Shown here piece by piece: positions 36,308-45,270 of a stretch of 64,000 bases of DNA. A program made the position numbers and the translations under genes. Positions within the stretch are counted from its first letter, which is position 1. Each line of letters begins with the position of its first letter. This DNA is from Achromobacter deleyi (lineage in GTDB: Bacteria > Pseudomonadota > Gammaproteobacteria > Burkholderiales > Burkholderiaceae_B), in assembly GCF_016127315.1 (NCBI RefSeq), contig NZ_CP065997.1:6324001-6388000 (forward strand), written 5' to 3'. The notes under the pieces are model-generated. The model saw only the letters and a list, made by a program, of their open reading frames with translations. It was not told the DNA's origin and did not search any database.

Positions 36308-37669
36308 CTACTCCTGGTTGGCCGGCGCGGGCTCCGGCTCGTCGTGGTCCCACTGCGAACCCGCCCCGGCGCGGGTGCTCCAGCCCGCGGTCGCGAGCGA
36401 CGCGGCTCCCAACCGGGGCGGTTGCGGAAATGCGGCGTCGACCAGCGCGTGCGCGCGCCGCACCCGATCCGCCATGGCGGGCTCGTTGCGCGACACGATC
36501 CGCGGCGTCACGAAGATCGCCAGTTCTGTCTCGCGCAGCTGGTAACGCCGCGACGAAAACAGCGCGCCGAGGATCGGGATGTCTTTCAAGCCGGGAATGC
36601 CACTGGCATCGTCAGCGCGCTCGCGCGACAGGAAGCCGCCGATGACCAGCGTGTCGCCGGAGCGCACGTTGAATTCGGTGGATGCCCGGCGCGTACGCAG
36701 CGCCGGCCCGCCGGCAGCGGTCAGCGCCATGTCGACGGAACTGGCCTCGACCTCGATCAGCGAGCGGATGACGCCGTTACGGTCGATGCGCGGCGTGATC
36801 CGCAGCGAGACGCCGTAGGGCTTGAACAGCGTCGTGGGATTGCCGCGCGAGTCGGTCGAGACATAAGGCACCTCTCCGCCCGCCAGGAAGGTCGCGCTGG
36901 CGCCGCTGCGGGCAAGCAGTTGCGGCTGCGCCAGCATGACGGCCTCGCCACTCTGGGCCAGCGCGGCGATACGGGCGGACAACAGCGCATTGACGCCGAA
37001 GTAACCAGCGGCGGAGGACAACGGCGCCGACGCCTCGACCACCTGCTCGCCCGGCCGCGCGATGCGGCCGAGCGATCCGGCATCCCAGGCCAGCGCCGCG
37101 TTCAGGCCCCCCTGCGTCGTGCCGTCCCAGCGCACCCCGATCTCGCGCAACCTGGAAGAGGGAATCTCCACCACCTGCACATCCAGCAGCACCATGCTGT
37201 CCCACCCCACCTGGCCCGTGAAATCAACGACCTCGGGATAGCGCTGCGCCAATGCGGCGATCCGGTCACGGTCGTCATCGGAGAGGTCGTCCCCCTCGAT
37301 CACGATGCGTCCGCCCACCGCCGAACTGCGCGCCCCGGGAATGCGCGCCAGCAAGGATTCGATTTCCGCCCGCAGTCGTGGGGCACCCGACGGCACCACC
37401 TCGACCGCGTAGGTCCGCACGCCGCCGTCGGCCCACACCTGCACCGACGACATGCCTTCGGCGCGCGCGAAGACCACAACCTCGTGGCCCTCGGTGGCAA
37501 CGGCGCTGAGCACCTCGCCATTGCCGATGGCCACCTGGGTCACGCCGGGCGCCGCCAACACGCGGCTTTCTCCGACCTGCATGTCGAGCGCCTGCCCCGC
37601 GGACCACGCGGGTAACGCGACCGCCCCCAGGCACAATGCGGACAACGCCGCGACCATTCCGATGTTCAT
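36308..37669 (-). CDS. rcpA: Tad pilus secretin RcpA/CpaC
   Basis: 453 residues with a Sec signal (ending AWSAG). The CpaC-type N domain (MQVGESRVLAAPGVTQVAIGNGEVLSA) is followed by a BON-like segment and the secretin domain (MVLLDVQVVEIPSSRLREIGV, AQPQLLARSGASATFLAGGEVPY, VSLRITPRID, SGDTLVIGGFLSR, GIPGLKDIPILGALFSSR). It forms the outer-membrane channel for the pilus. It overlaps cpaB by 4 bases and lies 4 bases before tadA. No pilotin lipoprotein is seen in the locus. Confidence 0.93.
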   Translation of the reverse strand: MNIGMVAALSALCLGAVALPAWSAGQALDMQVGESRVLAAPGVTQVAIGNGEVLSAVATEGHEVVVFARAEGMSSVQVWADGGVRTYAVEVVPSGAPRLRAEIESLLARIPGARSSAVGGRIVIEGDDLSDDDRDRIAALAQRYPEVVDFTGQVGWDSMVLLDVQVVEIPSSRLREIGVRWDGTTQGGLNAALAWDAGSLGRIARPGEQVVEASAPLSSAAGYFGVNALLSARIAALAQSGEAVMLAQPQLLARSGASATFLAGGEVPYVSTDSRGNPTTLFKPYGVSLRITPRIDRNGVIRSLIEVEASSVDMALTAAGGPALRTRRASTEFNVRSGDTLVIGGFLSRERADDASGIPGLKDIPILGALFSSRRYQLRETELAIFVTPRIVSRNEPAMADRVRRAHALVDAAFPQPPRLGAASLATAGWSTRAGAGSQWDHDEPEPAPANQE

Positions 37670-38499
37670 GGAAACTCCGATTCAAGATCCGTCGAGGGCA
37701 GACTCGATACATCCGCCTGGCCACCCAGCCGGTCGCCATACAGGATGACCACCCGCGGCGCTGACCGGGTCTGGCGACCGCCCTTCAACAACGACATCAA
37801 TTCCGCGGGCGGCATGGCATCGCTGACCGAGGCATCGGCCCCGTCCCGCAATACGGCGGTCAACGTTCCTGCCTGTCTGGCCATGAGGTAGCTGGTGATC
37901 TGATCCGCAGATGTCGCCAACGTGATCGGAAGGGTTCCATCGGCCGCGCGGGCATCGGCCGTGGCCAACACCCGCACGCCTCGCAACACGGGCACCACGG
38001 CGTCCCGGCCGTGACGCGGCAGCGTCAGATACACATCGATGGCGTCTCCGGCCCGCAACGTCGCAGCCAGGTTTCCGAAGTCGGCGGCCGGCAGCACGAA
38101 GGCGCGCTGCCCCGCCTCGAGCCGCGACGCCAACGACGGCGTGGCCACGGGTTCCGTGGCCGCGAGGCAGGCATTGAGCACCAGTTCGCCGCCAGGCAGC
38201 GCCGCCGCCAGTCGCATGCCCAGCACGCTGTCGACGGCACCCGGCTCGAGGCTGCTCGCCGGCGCCCACTGCGCGGGAATTTCACGCACCGCCAGATGCA
38301 TCTCTTCCAGCACCGTGCCCGCCGCCAGATCGTGGGCGGCGACCAGGCGACTGACCAACGGCACACGCCCCGCGGCTTCCAGGGTCTCGACACGCTGCCG
38401 CACGTGCTCACGCACCGCCCAGGCGGACAACAGACCCGCCGCCAACGCCAACAGGAAGACAGCGATCTGGCGCGGACCGGGAACGAACCTGCGCGTCAT
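37666..38499 (-). CDS. cpaB: Tad pilus assembly protein CpaB/RcpC
   Basis: 277 residues from the ATG at 38499, which overlaps the previous stop (ATGA); an ATG at 38508 is the alternative. One N-terminal transmembrane helix (IAVFLLALAAGLLSAWAV), then the SAF domain (VPLVSRLVAAHDLAAGTVLEEMHLA), then a RcpC/CpaB domain (AAALPGGELVLNACLA, LEAGQRAFVLPAADF, LRAGDAIDVYLTL). CpaB is a periplasmic component thought to link the secretin to the inner-membrane complex or peptidoglycan. Confidence 0.9.
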   Translation of the reverse strand: MTRRFVPGPRQIAVFLLALAAGLLSAWAVREHVRQRVETLEAAGRVPLVSRLVAAHDLAAGTVLEEMHLAVREIPAQWAPASSLEPGAVDSVLGMRLAAALPGGELVLNACLAATEPVATPSLASRLEAGQRAFVLPAADFGNLAATLRAGDAIDVYLTLPRHGRDAVVPVLRGVRVLATADARAADGTLPITLATSADQITSYLMARQAGTLTAVLRDGADASVSDAMPPAELMSLLKGGRQTRSAPRVVILYGDRLGGQADVSSLPSTDLESEFP

Positions 38500-39269
38500 G
38501 GCGTCCATCGCCGGATCCACAAGCCGCTGCCGGCATCCAGCGGCGTCAACATCCACTGCAGACGCTCGCCGCGCCGCTGCCATGATTGCCAGGCGACGGC
38601 CCGGCCACTATCGAGATCCCGCCAACCCGCGCGCAGCAATCCTTGCCGCAGCAACGGCGCCAACCGCGACGGCGCAAGAAGGTGGCGCCAGATCGACTCA
38701 ACCGCGGCCCCCTGCCCTTGCGAGACGGCGAAATCCAGCATCAGCCGCGCGTCAACCGGCAACCAGGCGGGCACGTCGGTGACAGCGACCGCCGCCGGAG
38801 TGATCGACGAAACGATGCCGACGCTGCGACCGCTCCCAGGGCTACCCAATTGCGCCACCCACAAGGCATCGCCGACCCGGCCGGACAGGACCGCTTGCCC
38901 CGGCAGTATCTGAAGATCGCTGAATGCGGGCTGCTGGCGCGACAGGGCCTGGATCAGTTCCGGCACATCGACCGGCGCATCGAATACCACTGCCTGCATC
39001 GGGGCGCCATTCAGCCACATGCGATCCGCCAAGGGTTCGACGCGGGAGCCAGGAGGGAACCGCAATCCGGCCAAGGATGCCGGCTCCGACGATGCGCGGG
39101 GGGTCTGCGTGGCGGCTCCAGCCAGGGCCACGGGCCACGCCAGCACCGCCCACACGGTCATTGCCGAAGCGGCCCGCACGGGCAACGTAAAGCCCCGGTG
39201 CGCACCGCGCGACCGTCCGTGGACCGAGGGACCATGCCAGTGCCTGCCGAGGAATGACGGCGCATTCAT
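38496..39269 (-). CDS. Uncharacterised exported protein of the tad operon
   Basis: 257 residues from the ATG at 39269, which overlaps the TadE-like stop (ATGA). A basic N terminus of ~30 residues precedes a hydrophobic segment (AASAMTVWAVLAWPVALAGAA), so export by an unusually long signal or a membrane anchor is likely. The rest is a soluble domain without cysteines, transmembrane helices or a lipobox; visible landmarks are DRMWLNGAPMQAVVFDAP and tryptophans in WRHLLAPSR and WRDLDSGRAVAWQSWQRRG. I do not recognise the family. Its place between tadE and cpaB suggests a periplasmic assembly factor, perhaps replacing RcpB or TadD. Confidence 0.75.
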   Translation of the reverse strand: MNAPSFLGRHWHGPSVHGRSRGAHRGFTLPVRAASAMTVWAVLAWPVALAGAATQTPRASSEPASLAGLRFPPGSRVEPLADRMWLNGAPMQAVVFDAPVDVPELIQALSRQQPAFSDLQILPGQAVLSGRVGDALWVAQLGSPGSGRSVGIVSSITPAAVAVTDVPAWLPVDARLMLDFAVSQGQGAAVESIWRHLLAPSRLAPLLRQGLLRAGWRDLDSGRAVAWQSWQRRGERLQWMLTPLDAGSGLWIRRWTP

Positions 39270-39868
39270 CGCGTCGCCCTCGCGTTTCGTGCAAATCCTT
39301 CCGCGGGCACCACGTCGGCCCATGAAGACAGCCAATCCAGGGAAAGCGCCGGCCGGCCCCAGGGGCTGTCCGCGACCATCACCTGACCACTGATCTCGCG
39401 GGCCAGCGACAAGGAGCGCTCCGCAGTTTGTGCCCAGGAAATCGCCGCCGCGTCGATACGGCGACGCACATCGTCATCGCCTTCCGCGTTGCCGGCGCCG
39501 GCCGCGACGCGGGTACGCCGCTCGATACGCGTCGCGCCCCAGGGTCCGACACCCGCCACGTCGGCATGCGCCGTGACCGACACCCGACGCGCTTCGGCGC
39601 CCAGCCACTCGGCCTGCAAAGGCGCAAAGGGGGGATCACCCGCATCAACCGACGACCCGGCCAAAACGAACGATACAGATCGCGCGGGGACGCCCCCGCC
39701 CACCGCGGCGACCATCGCGGCCGAGCGGCTGGCCACGCCCGCCACCTGCGCGGTGAACAGCAACTGCCCCAGCCACGCCACCGCCATGAATGACAGGATC
39801 AACACGGGCAGCAAAACCATCGCCTCGACCAGCGCCTGGCCGCGTTGCCATGCACGAGGAATCCTCAT
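39266..39868 (-). CDS. tadE: TadE-like pseudopilin
   Basis: 200 residues. The N terminus has the processing pattern RG-QALVEAMVLLPVLIL: a glycine followed five residues later by glutamate at the head of a hydrophobic helix, typical of TadE/TadF pseudopilins cut by the TadV peptidase. The remainder is a variable periplasmic domain. ATGA overlaps on both sides (with tadG upstream and the unknown gene downstream). Confidence 0.85.
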   Translation of the reverse strand: MRIPRAWQRGQALVEAMVLLPVLILSFMAVAWLGQLLFTAQVAGVASRSAAMVAAVGGGVPARSVSFVLAGSSVDAGDPPFAPLQAEWLGAEARRVSVTAHADVAGVGPWGATRIERRTRVAAGAGNAEGDDDVRRRIDAAAISWAQTAERSLSLAREISGQVMVADSPWGRPALSLDWLSSWADVVPAEGFARNARATR

Positions 39869-41283
39869 GGCGTCTCCCGGGCCTGCACGGCTTCCTCAGC
39901 CGTCACCGACGCCAACCGGGCCTGCCAATACGGGAGAAACAACGTCGGCGGTTGCTCGCGACCGTCGGTACGCGGCTCGGGTCGCGCGAAGTAGGTCTCG
40001 GCAGCGCTGGTGACCCTCAACTGCCCACCCAAATCCGCTCCCGCGCCGCGAGGCCCGCTCCTGGGCGCCGCGGCGTCCACCTCCCCAAGCCCATCGTGCG
40101 CCACGCTGACCACCATGGCGAAGCGCAGCGGATCAGCGCCACGCGCGCTCGGCACCTCGTAGTAACCAGGCAAACCCAGCCCGGGCCAAGGCTGCATCTG
40201 CGCCATGGCATGGGAATTGGCCAGGGGATTGCCTGTGCCGCCACGGAGGTCCCAGGTGGTGGCTCGCTTCACCCACTGCCAGAAGTCCTGGGAAGTGAAA
40301 TCGCCAGGCGGATTCTCGACATATTCCAGGCCTTGCGGGCCTGCGGATCCGGGCTCCGACACCACGCCCCAGCCCATCGCATATTCCCGGTAGTAGCACC
40401 CCGCCCAACGATTGAAGCGTTGAGAATGGAACGACTGCGTGTCCAGCGCGCCCCAACGCCCGTCCGCGCCAAGCCAGGTGGCGCCGCGGCGACGCAGTTG
40501 ATGCCGCGCGAGCGGACACTGCGCATTGACGATCGCAGGATTGACGCGCGTCCCGTCGCGGCTTCCGAGAAAACCGTAACGCCCGGCGGCCTGCTCGACG
40601 GCCGAACGCAGGGCGCTACCGGGCCGCGCCGCGCGATGCTGGATGAATTCCGGCCAGCCATCGCTCAGCAGGTGGATCGTCGGCACGTCGACCTTAGGCC
40701 CCACTGAACCTGTCCGACCCGACGCCCCTGCCACCGAATAGTTTTCCCGCAGCACTGCCCGCATGAGACGCTCACGCGCAGCGGGCAACCCCGCCACCGC
40801 CGAAGCCGCCCCCGCTTCGAGCACCTGATGCACGACCCGGTCATGCTCCGCATAGACGCGCATCAACGCGGCCTGGGCCTCGGGCGCGGCGCGCGCCGCG
40901 CCATAGGCCAGTCCGATGTCACGGCCGAACAGCGTGGACAGCAGGCGCGCGGGCGGATTGTTGCGCCGGCGTTGGTCGGCAAGCGTATGCGCGAACGACA
41001 GCGACGCCCCCAGCGTGACCAGATGGACCATCGCGATCTGATGGGCGATCTGTGTGCGATTCACATAAGCCAGGAAATTCAGCTGACGAGCCTGCTCGAG
41101 CGCGCCACTGTAGGCGGCGGCATCCGCGGCGTGGATCAGGCGCGCCCGCGCCTCGACCGTGCGCCCCAGCACATACAGCATGGCCAGCGCCATCGAAACC
41201 GTGGCCGCCAGCATCATGCCCAGCACGAGCGCCTGGCCGCGTTGGGCGATGCGCGACGCGCCATGCGTTGCCGGGCCCGTCAT
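39865..41283 (-). CDS. tadG: TadG-like pilus-associated protein
   Basis: 472 residues. The N terminus RGQALVLGMMLAATVSMALAML is a TadG/TadE-type hydrophobic helix but lacks the glutamate at position 5 of a cleavable pseudopilin. The following AHAADAAAYSGAL-type segment (LIHAADAAAYSGALEQARQLNFLAYVNR) is characteristic of the Tad_G/DUF2134 N domain. A long periplasmic domain with no clear von Willebrand motif follows. It starts on the stop codon of the pilin gene (ATGA). Confidence 0.82.
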   Translation of the reverse strand: MTGPATHGASRIAQRGQALVLGMMLAATVSMALAMLYVLGRTVEARARLIHAADAAAYSGALEQARQLNFLAYVNRTQIAHQIAMVHLVTLGASLSFAHTLADQRRRNNPPARLLSTLFGRDIGLAYGAARAAPEAQAALMRVYAEHDRVVHQVLEAGAASAVAGLPAARERLMRAVLRENYSVAGASGRTGSVGPKVDVPTIHLLSDGWPEFIQHRAARPGSALRSAVEQAAGRYGFLGSRDGTRVNPAIVNAQCPLARHQLRRRGATWLGADGRWGALDTQSFHSQRFNRWAGCYYREYAMGWGVVSEPGSAGPQGLEYVENPPGDFTSQDFWQWVKRATTWDLRGGTGNPLANSHAMAQMQPWPGLGLPGYYEVPSARGADPLRFAMVVSVAHDGLGEVDAAAPRSGPRGAGADLGGQLRVTSAAETYFARPEPRTDGREQPPTLFLPYWQARLASVTAEEAVQARETP

Positions 41284-41546
41284 TGATCCGCCGCCGCATT
41301 GCCGGTGAAGGACTTGAGCGAACGCGCCTTGGTCTGGCCCGCCGCCTTCTGCACCGCCAGTCTCGCGGCGTTCGACTGGGCGCTGCCATCCTCGCCCGCC
41401 AGCTCGCGCGCCATGGCCGCCGTCTGCGACCGCACCACCTGGCCAAGCGACTGATAGACGGCGATCGCCGCAACCGCCACCAGGGCCACGACCACGATGT
41501 ATTCCGTCATGCCTTGTCCGGCTTGACGCTTCAGGTATCCCAACAC
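41280..41546 (-). CDS. flp: Flp-type pilin
   Basis: 88 residues. The GTG at 41546 (or TTG 41543) follows GGAGAG; the ATG at 41609 is an unlikely start. A short basic leader ends in AG-QGMTEYIVVV: cleavage after the glycine places Glu5-Tyr6, the hallmark of the Flp pilin subfamily, before a hydrophobic helix VALVAVAAIAVY. The mature protein (~77 residues) has an extended hydrophilic tail (KARSLKSFTGNAAADQ), longer than classic Flp pilins of ~50 residues. It is the first gene of the tad operon and probably the structural subunit. Confidence 0.82.
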   Translation of the reverse strand: MLGYLKRQAGQGMTEYIVVVALVAVAAIAVYQSLGQVVRSQTAAMARELAGEDGSAQSNAARLAVQKAAGQTKARSLKSFTGNAAADQ

Positions 41547-41981
41547 TGCTGCTCTCCGCTCGCGATGAAATGAGGGATCCAGTGTCGGCGGGCGGGGAAA
41601 GCGCAACAATTCGCGGATGCCGAGCTGGATGAATTCATCCCAAGGCCTTGACGATGCGCCAGGCAGCGGTCATCGCCGCGCCGCCCCGTCGGGAACGGCG
41701 CGGCGGAAAATGTTGTAACCCCCTAATTTATATCGGGTTTTCCCTATTGCCGCCCCTCCGGGGTGGCAGTAGATTGGACTTGCCGGGCTGTCTGACACCC
41801 ATCGCGTGCGAAGCCGGGCAGGAGCGCCCCAGACTCATCTCGAGCTGGGGCGCTCTTCCATTTGCGGGCCACGGCGGGCCGGCTGGATTTCACCCCTGGC
41901 ATTACAAAATCTATACAGAGTCGCCCAATCCCATCACAGGGTGCTGGCTAGTATGGCGTTTTTCCGTACTCGGACTGACCG
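41547..41981. other. Intergenic region upstream of the tad operon and the acyltransferase gene
   Basis: 435 bases without a convincing ORF. It must carry the promoter of the tad operon (minus strand) and of the acyltransferase (plus strand). An A/T-rich spot lies at 41713-41745. It also contains the putative small-RNA unit described separately. Confidence 0.5.
41780..41860 (+). ncRNA. Candidate small RNA or leader with terminator
   Basis: TTGCCG and TAGATT spaced by 17 bases (plus strand, about 41746-41774) resemble a weak sigma-70 promoter. A strong stem GAGCGCCCCA/TGGGGCGCTC (41822-41831 with 41846-41855), followed by a T-rich end, lies about 45 bases after the expected start. The product would be about 80 nt. 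No RNA family recognised; it could also be part of the acyltransferase leader. Confidence 0.3.
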
Positions 41982-43157
41982 ATGCCTGCTTTCGCCCCAC
42001 CGCCCAGGGCCACGCGCCCCGAGCAGGGCGCCCGCCGCAACCCCGCCATCGATGCCCTGCGGGGCATCTCGATCCTGAGTGTCGTGCTGCTGCACGTGCA
42101 GATCCACATCCCGCAGGAACAGAGCCTGCTGGGCAAGGTGCTGCCCGCCGCCCTCTTCAATATCGTCTATCGCAGCGGCTACTACGGCGTCATCATCTTC
42201 TTCGTGATCTCGGGCTTTCTCATCACCCGCGCGGCCGTCGAGCGCTGGGGCAGCCTCGAGGCCGTGCCGTGGGGCCAGTTCCTGCGCCGCCGTTTCGCCC
42301 GCATCTATCCCTGCCTGCTGTTGCTGCTGGCGATCCTGGCCGCGCTGCACGCGATCGAGATGCCCGGGTTCGTCATCGAGAACACCAGCCTGGCGCGCGC
42401 CACCATCGGCGCGCTGACGCTGCACCTGAATTGGCTGGAAGCCCAGGTTGGCTATCTGCCAGCGGCCTGGAACGTGCTGTGGTCGCTGTCCATCGAAGAA
42501 GCCTTCTACCTGGCATTCCCCTTGATCTGCCTGTTGTCGCTGGCGGCCGGCCGGCGCGCGCTGGTCCTGGCCCTGCTGCTGTTCGTCGTGCTCGGACCGC
42601 TTGCTCGCGTCGCCTTCACCCGCAACGAGATCTGGGCCGACCACGCCTACCTGGCCGGGATGGACGGCATCGCCATCGGTTGCCTGGCGGCGCTGTATGC
42701 CACGCGCCCCATCGCCTGCGGCCAGGCGGGCCGCAAGCTGCTGCTGGTCGGCGCCGCGCTGTTCGCGCTGGTGTTCTTCCTGCGCAAGGCCACCAGCCTG
42801 CTGGGATTGACCGCGCTGGGCCTGAATGTGACGGCGCTGGAAATCGGTGTGGCCTGCCTGCTGATCGGCTGGAGCCGCCACCTTCGCCCGGCGCGTCCCA
42901 ACCCGCTTCTCGCGGCGTTGCGATGGGCCGGCCGCAACAGCTACGAGATCTATCTGATGCACATGTTCCCGGTCCTGCTCTTGGCCGCCGCATCCTGCCG
43001 CAACTCCGGCGGCGTCGTGTCGACCTGGTGGCGCGCCGGTGCGCTGACCGCCGCCAGCGTGCTGGCGATCCTGCTGTCGGCAATGCTGGGCGGACTGGTG
43101 GCGCGCTATTACTCGACGCCCTTGCGCCGCTGGCTCTCGGGACCCAGAACGCAATGA
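41982..43157 (+). CDS. Acyltransferase 3 (OafA/YrhL-type) membrane protein
   Basis: 391 residues with about ten transmembrane helices. Family signs are IDALRGISILSVVLLHV near the start (conserved arginine and catalytic histidine), FFVISGFLITR and FLRRRFARIYPCLL. Such enzymes transfer acetyl or other acyl groups to sugars of lipopolysaccharide, capsule or peptidoglycan. There is no SGNH domain, so it is a stand-alone acyltransferase. Convergent with the exporter gene downstream; substrate unknown. Confidence 0.93.
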   Translation: MPAFAPPPRATRPEQGARRNPAIDALRGISILSVVLLHVQIHIPQEQSLLGKVLPAALFNIVYRSGYYGVIIFFVISGFLITRAAVERWGSLEAVPWGQFLRRRFARIYPCLLLLLAILAALHAIEMPGFVIENTSLARATIGALTLHLNWLEAQVGYLPAAWNVLWSLSIEEAFYLAFPLICLLSLAAGRRALVLALLLFVVLGPLARVAFTRNEIWADHAYLAGMDGIAIGCLAALYATRPIACGQAGRKLLLVGAALFALVFFLRKATSLLGLTALGLNVTALEIGVACLLIGWSRHLRPARPNPLLAALRWAGRNSYEIYLMHMFPVLLLAAASCRNSGGVVSTWWRAGALTAASVLAILLSAMLGGLVARYYSTPLRRWLSGPRTQ

Positions 43158-43171
43158 GCGTCCCAGCCGCG

Positions 43172-44560
43172 CTAACTGGCCGCGCGTCGGCCGGCGCCGT
43201 TCAGGCTCTCGGCGTCCAGGCGCCGGAACACCAGCGCCGACAGCAGCGTGATGGCGCCGACACACAGGAACGTCAGCATGAACGCACGCCCCAGCAGGGC
43301 ATTGTCCGCGCCCGAGAATACGCCGACCAGCCCGCCGCCGATGGTCACCCCCAACCCGATGGCCAGCATCTGCACCATCGAGAACAGGCTGTTGCCGCTG
43401 CCCGCGTCACGCGCGCTCAGGCCTTTGAGGGTGACGCTGTTCATGGCCGCGAACTGCATGGAATTGGCCGCGCCGAACAGCGCCAGTTGCGCGATCTGCA
43501 GCGGCAATGGCCAGTCGTGCGAGATCGCGGCGAACGACATGATGGCGGCGCCGACCAGCACGGTGTTGGCCAGCAGGAAGGTGTCGTAGCCGAAGCGCCG
43601 CACCAGCGGCGCGATCCAGGGCTTCGAGATGGTGCCCGCGATGGCGGCCGGCAGCATCATCAACCCGGACTGCAGCGGCGTGTAGCCCAGTTGCAGCTGC
43701 AGCAGCAGGGGCAGCAGGAAAGGCACCGCGCTGCTGCCGACCCGGCACACCAGGTTGCCGACCAGCCCGACGCTGAAATTGGGTTCACGAAACAGGCGCA
43801 GCAGGAACAGCGGGTTGTCGCGCCGCCGGGCATGCGCCACATACAACAGCACGGTCAGCGCGCTCAACGCGAACAGCGCCGACGACCAGGCCATGCGGCC
43901 CTCGCCGGCGGGCAGGTCCAGCGCCAGGGAGAAGGACACCATGCACAGCGACAGCAGCCCGCAGCCGAGCACGTCGAACGGCGCCACGTCGGCCAACGCA
44001 TCCTCGGGCAGGTAGCGGCGCACCGCAATCAGCCCCACCAGGCCGATCGGCACATTGATCATGAAGATCCAATGCCAACTGGCCACCTGCACCAGCAGCC
44101 CGCCCAGCGTCGGCCCGAAGATCGGCCCGACCTGCCCCGCGATCGAAACGAACGCCAGGGCCGAGATGTACTGCTCGCCCGGCACCCGCCGCAACACCGC
44201 CAGACGCCCGATCGGCAGCAGCATCGAGCCGCCGACGCCCTGCACCACGCGCGCGATCGTCAATTGCGTCAGGGTCTGCGCCAGCCCGCAGAACACCGAA
44301 CCGACCGCGAACACCAGGATGGCCGCCAGATAGACGCGGCGGGTGCCGTAGCGGTCGGCCAGCCAGCCGGACGCGGGCGTCAGCATCGCCATCGTCAGCG
44401 TGTAGGCCACCACCACGGGCTTGAGCGCCAGCACGTCTTCCCCCAGGCTGCGCGCCATCGCGGGCAAGGCGGTATTGACGATGGTGGTGTCCAGCGTCTG
44501 CATGAAGAAACAGGCAGCGACGACCCAGAGCAAGGCTCGCTGAGAAGGTGGCGTAGACAT
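43172..44560 (-). CDS. MFS multidrug exporter, DHA2 family (MdtD/EmrB type)
   Basis: 462 residues from the ATG at 44560. The start ALLWVVAACFFMQTLDTTIVNTALPAMARSLGE closely follows E. coli MdtD. The DHA2 motifs SGWLADRYGTRRVYL (loop 2-3) and ARVVQGVGGSMLLPIGRLAV (helix 4-5) and about 14 helices are present. Drug:proton antiport is expected. No MdtABC or two-component genes are nearby. A longer frame to 44728 has no homologous character. Confidence 0.92.
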   Translation of the reverse strand: MSTPPSQRALLWVVAACFFMQTLDTTIVNTALPAMARSLGEDVLALKPVVVAYTLTMAMLTPASGWLADRYGTRRVYLAAILVFAVGSVFCGLAQTLTQLTIARVVQGVGGSMLLPIGRLAVLRRVPGEQYISALAFVSIAGQVGPIFGPTLGGLLVQVASWHWIFMINVPIGLVGLIAVRRYLPEDALADVAPFDVLGCGLLSLCMVSFSLALDLPAGEGRMAWSSALFALSALTVLLYVAHARRRDNPLFLLRLFREPNFSVGLVGNLVCRVGSSAVPFLLPLLLQLQLGYTPLQSGLMMLPAAIAGTISKPWIAPLVRRFGYDTFLLANTVLVGAAIMSFAAISHDWPLPLQIAQLALFGAANSMQFAAMNSVTLKGLSARDAGSGNSLFSMVQMLAIGLGVTIGGGLVGVFSGADNALLGRAFMLTFLCVGAITLLSALVFRRLDAESLNGAGRRAAS

Positions 44561-44756
44561 GCCTGAAATCGTACTCCCGGCCAGCCCACGCGCCGCTGAC
44601 AGCAGTTCGGCGTCGTGCAGTCCAAGAGTGCCAAAATCTCGGCAACCGGCCCGTGCCCATTCCGTGAGTGAGAGGCCCGGATCCCCAAACCACCAAGGAG
44701 CAAGGCAAACGCACCGACTGCCGGACAAGGCTTCCTGGCTGAAAAAGAAGCCTGGC

Positions 44757-45047
44757 TCAGAAGATGCAGGCCTTGCGCGAACACTCGATCAAAAAGTACC
44801 CCGCCATGACAGCCGGATAGAGCACGATCGGCGCGGTCGCGAGCACCCACCAGCGTCGCTGCCGCCGGATGACCAGCACGACGCAGACGAGCCAGACCAG
44901 CACGGCAGCCCAATACGCCGGGAAATACGGCCCCAGCCCCACCATCAACCAGTCGCCCCCGATCAGCAGCAGCGCAACCGCCGCGAGAATCACAAAGATG
45001 AGGATCGTCAGGCGGTTGCCGGGCTTGGTGGACGGGTTGCCGGTCAT
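44757..45047 (-). CDS. Small membrane protein, unknown function
   Basis: 96 residues from MTGNPSTKPG (45047). Three hydrophobic helices are visible: LTILIFVILAAVALLLIG, YWAAVLVWLVCVVLVIRR and WVLATAPIVLYPAVMAGYFLIE, with a short tail containing two cysteines. I do not recognise the family. It lies 196 bases upstream of the exporter start on the same strand. Confidence 0.7.
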   Translation of the reverse strand: MTGNPSTKPGNRLTILIFVILAAVALLLIGGDWLMVGLGPYFPAYWAAVLVWLVCVVLVIRRQRRWWVLATAPIVLYPAVMAGYFLIECSRKACIF

Positions 45048-45198
45048 GGGATGTCGTTTTCCGGAAGACAGGGGCTCACAGTGGGGGAGATTGCTTCTCC
45101 CCGCCCCGACCGAGGTCGGCGCTTGGGGAGCATTCTGCATCATTGGCAATGGAAACGGAACGAACCTCGCCCGCCACGTAAACGATGCGCAAAACAAA

Positions 45199-45226
45199 GC
45201 GGGCCTCGGATTCCTCCGAGACCCGC
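45199..45226 (-). terminator. Rho-independent terminator facing the tRNA/rpoD direction
   Basis: A 12-bp stem with one G-U pair on the minus-strand RNA (arms 45199-45210 and 45215-45226), followed by TTTGTTTTG. It lies right after the degenerate tRNA 3' half and probably was the original terminator of the tRNA gene now at 45942-46020. Confidence 0.6.
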
Positions 45227-45270
45227 GTTTCTTTAGTAGCCCCCGAGAGTCGCATCCGACACCAACGGAT
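45225..45270 (-). repeat. Degenerate copy of a tRNA 3' half (possible att remnant)
   Basis: This 46-base stretch aligns with 45934-45980, which covers the anticodon 3' side, T arm, acceptor and 3' flank of the CAT tRNA. Blocks of 12 (CCCCGAGAGTCG) and 11 (CACCAACGGAT) identical bases are seen, with mutations in the T stem and CCA turned into CTA. The repeat distance is ~710 bases, in the same orientation. Confidence 0.7.
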
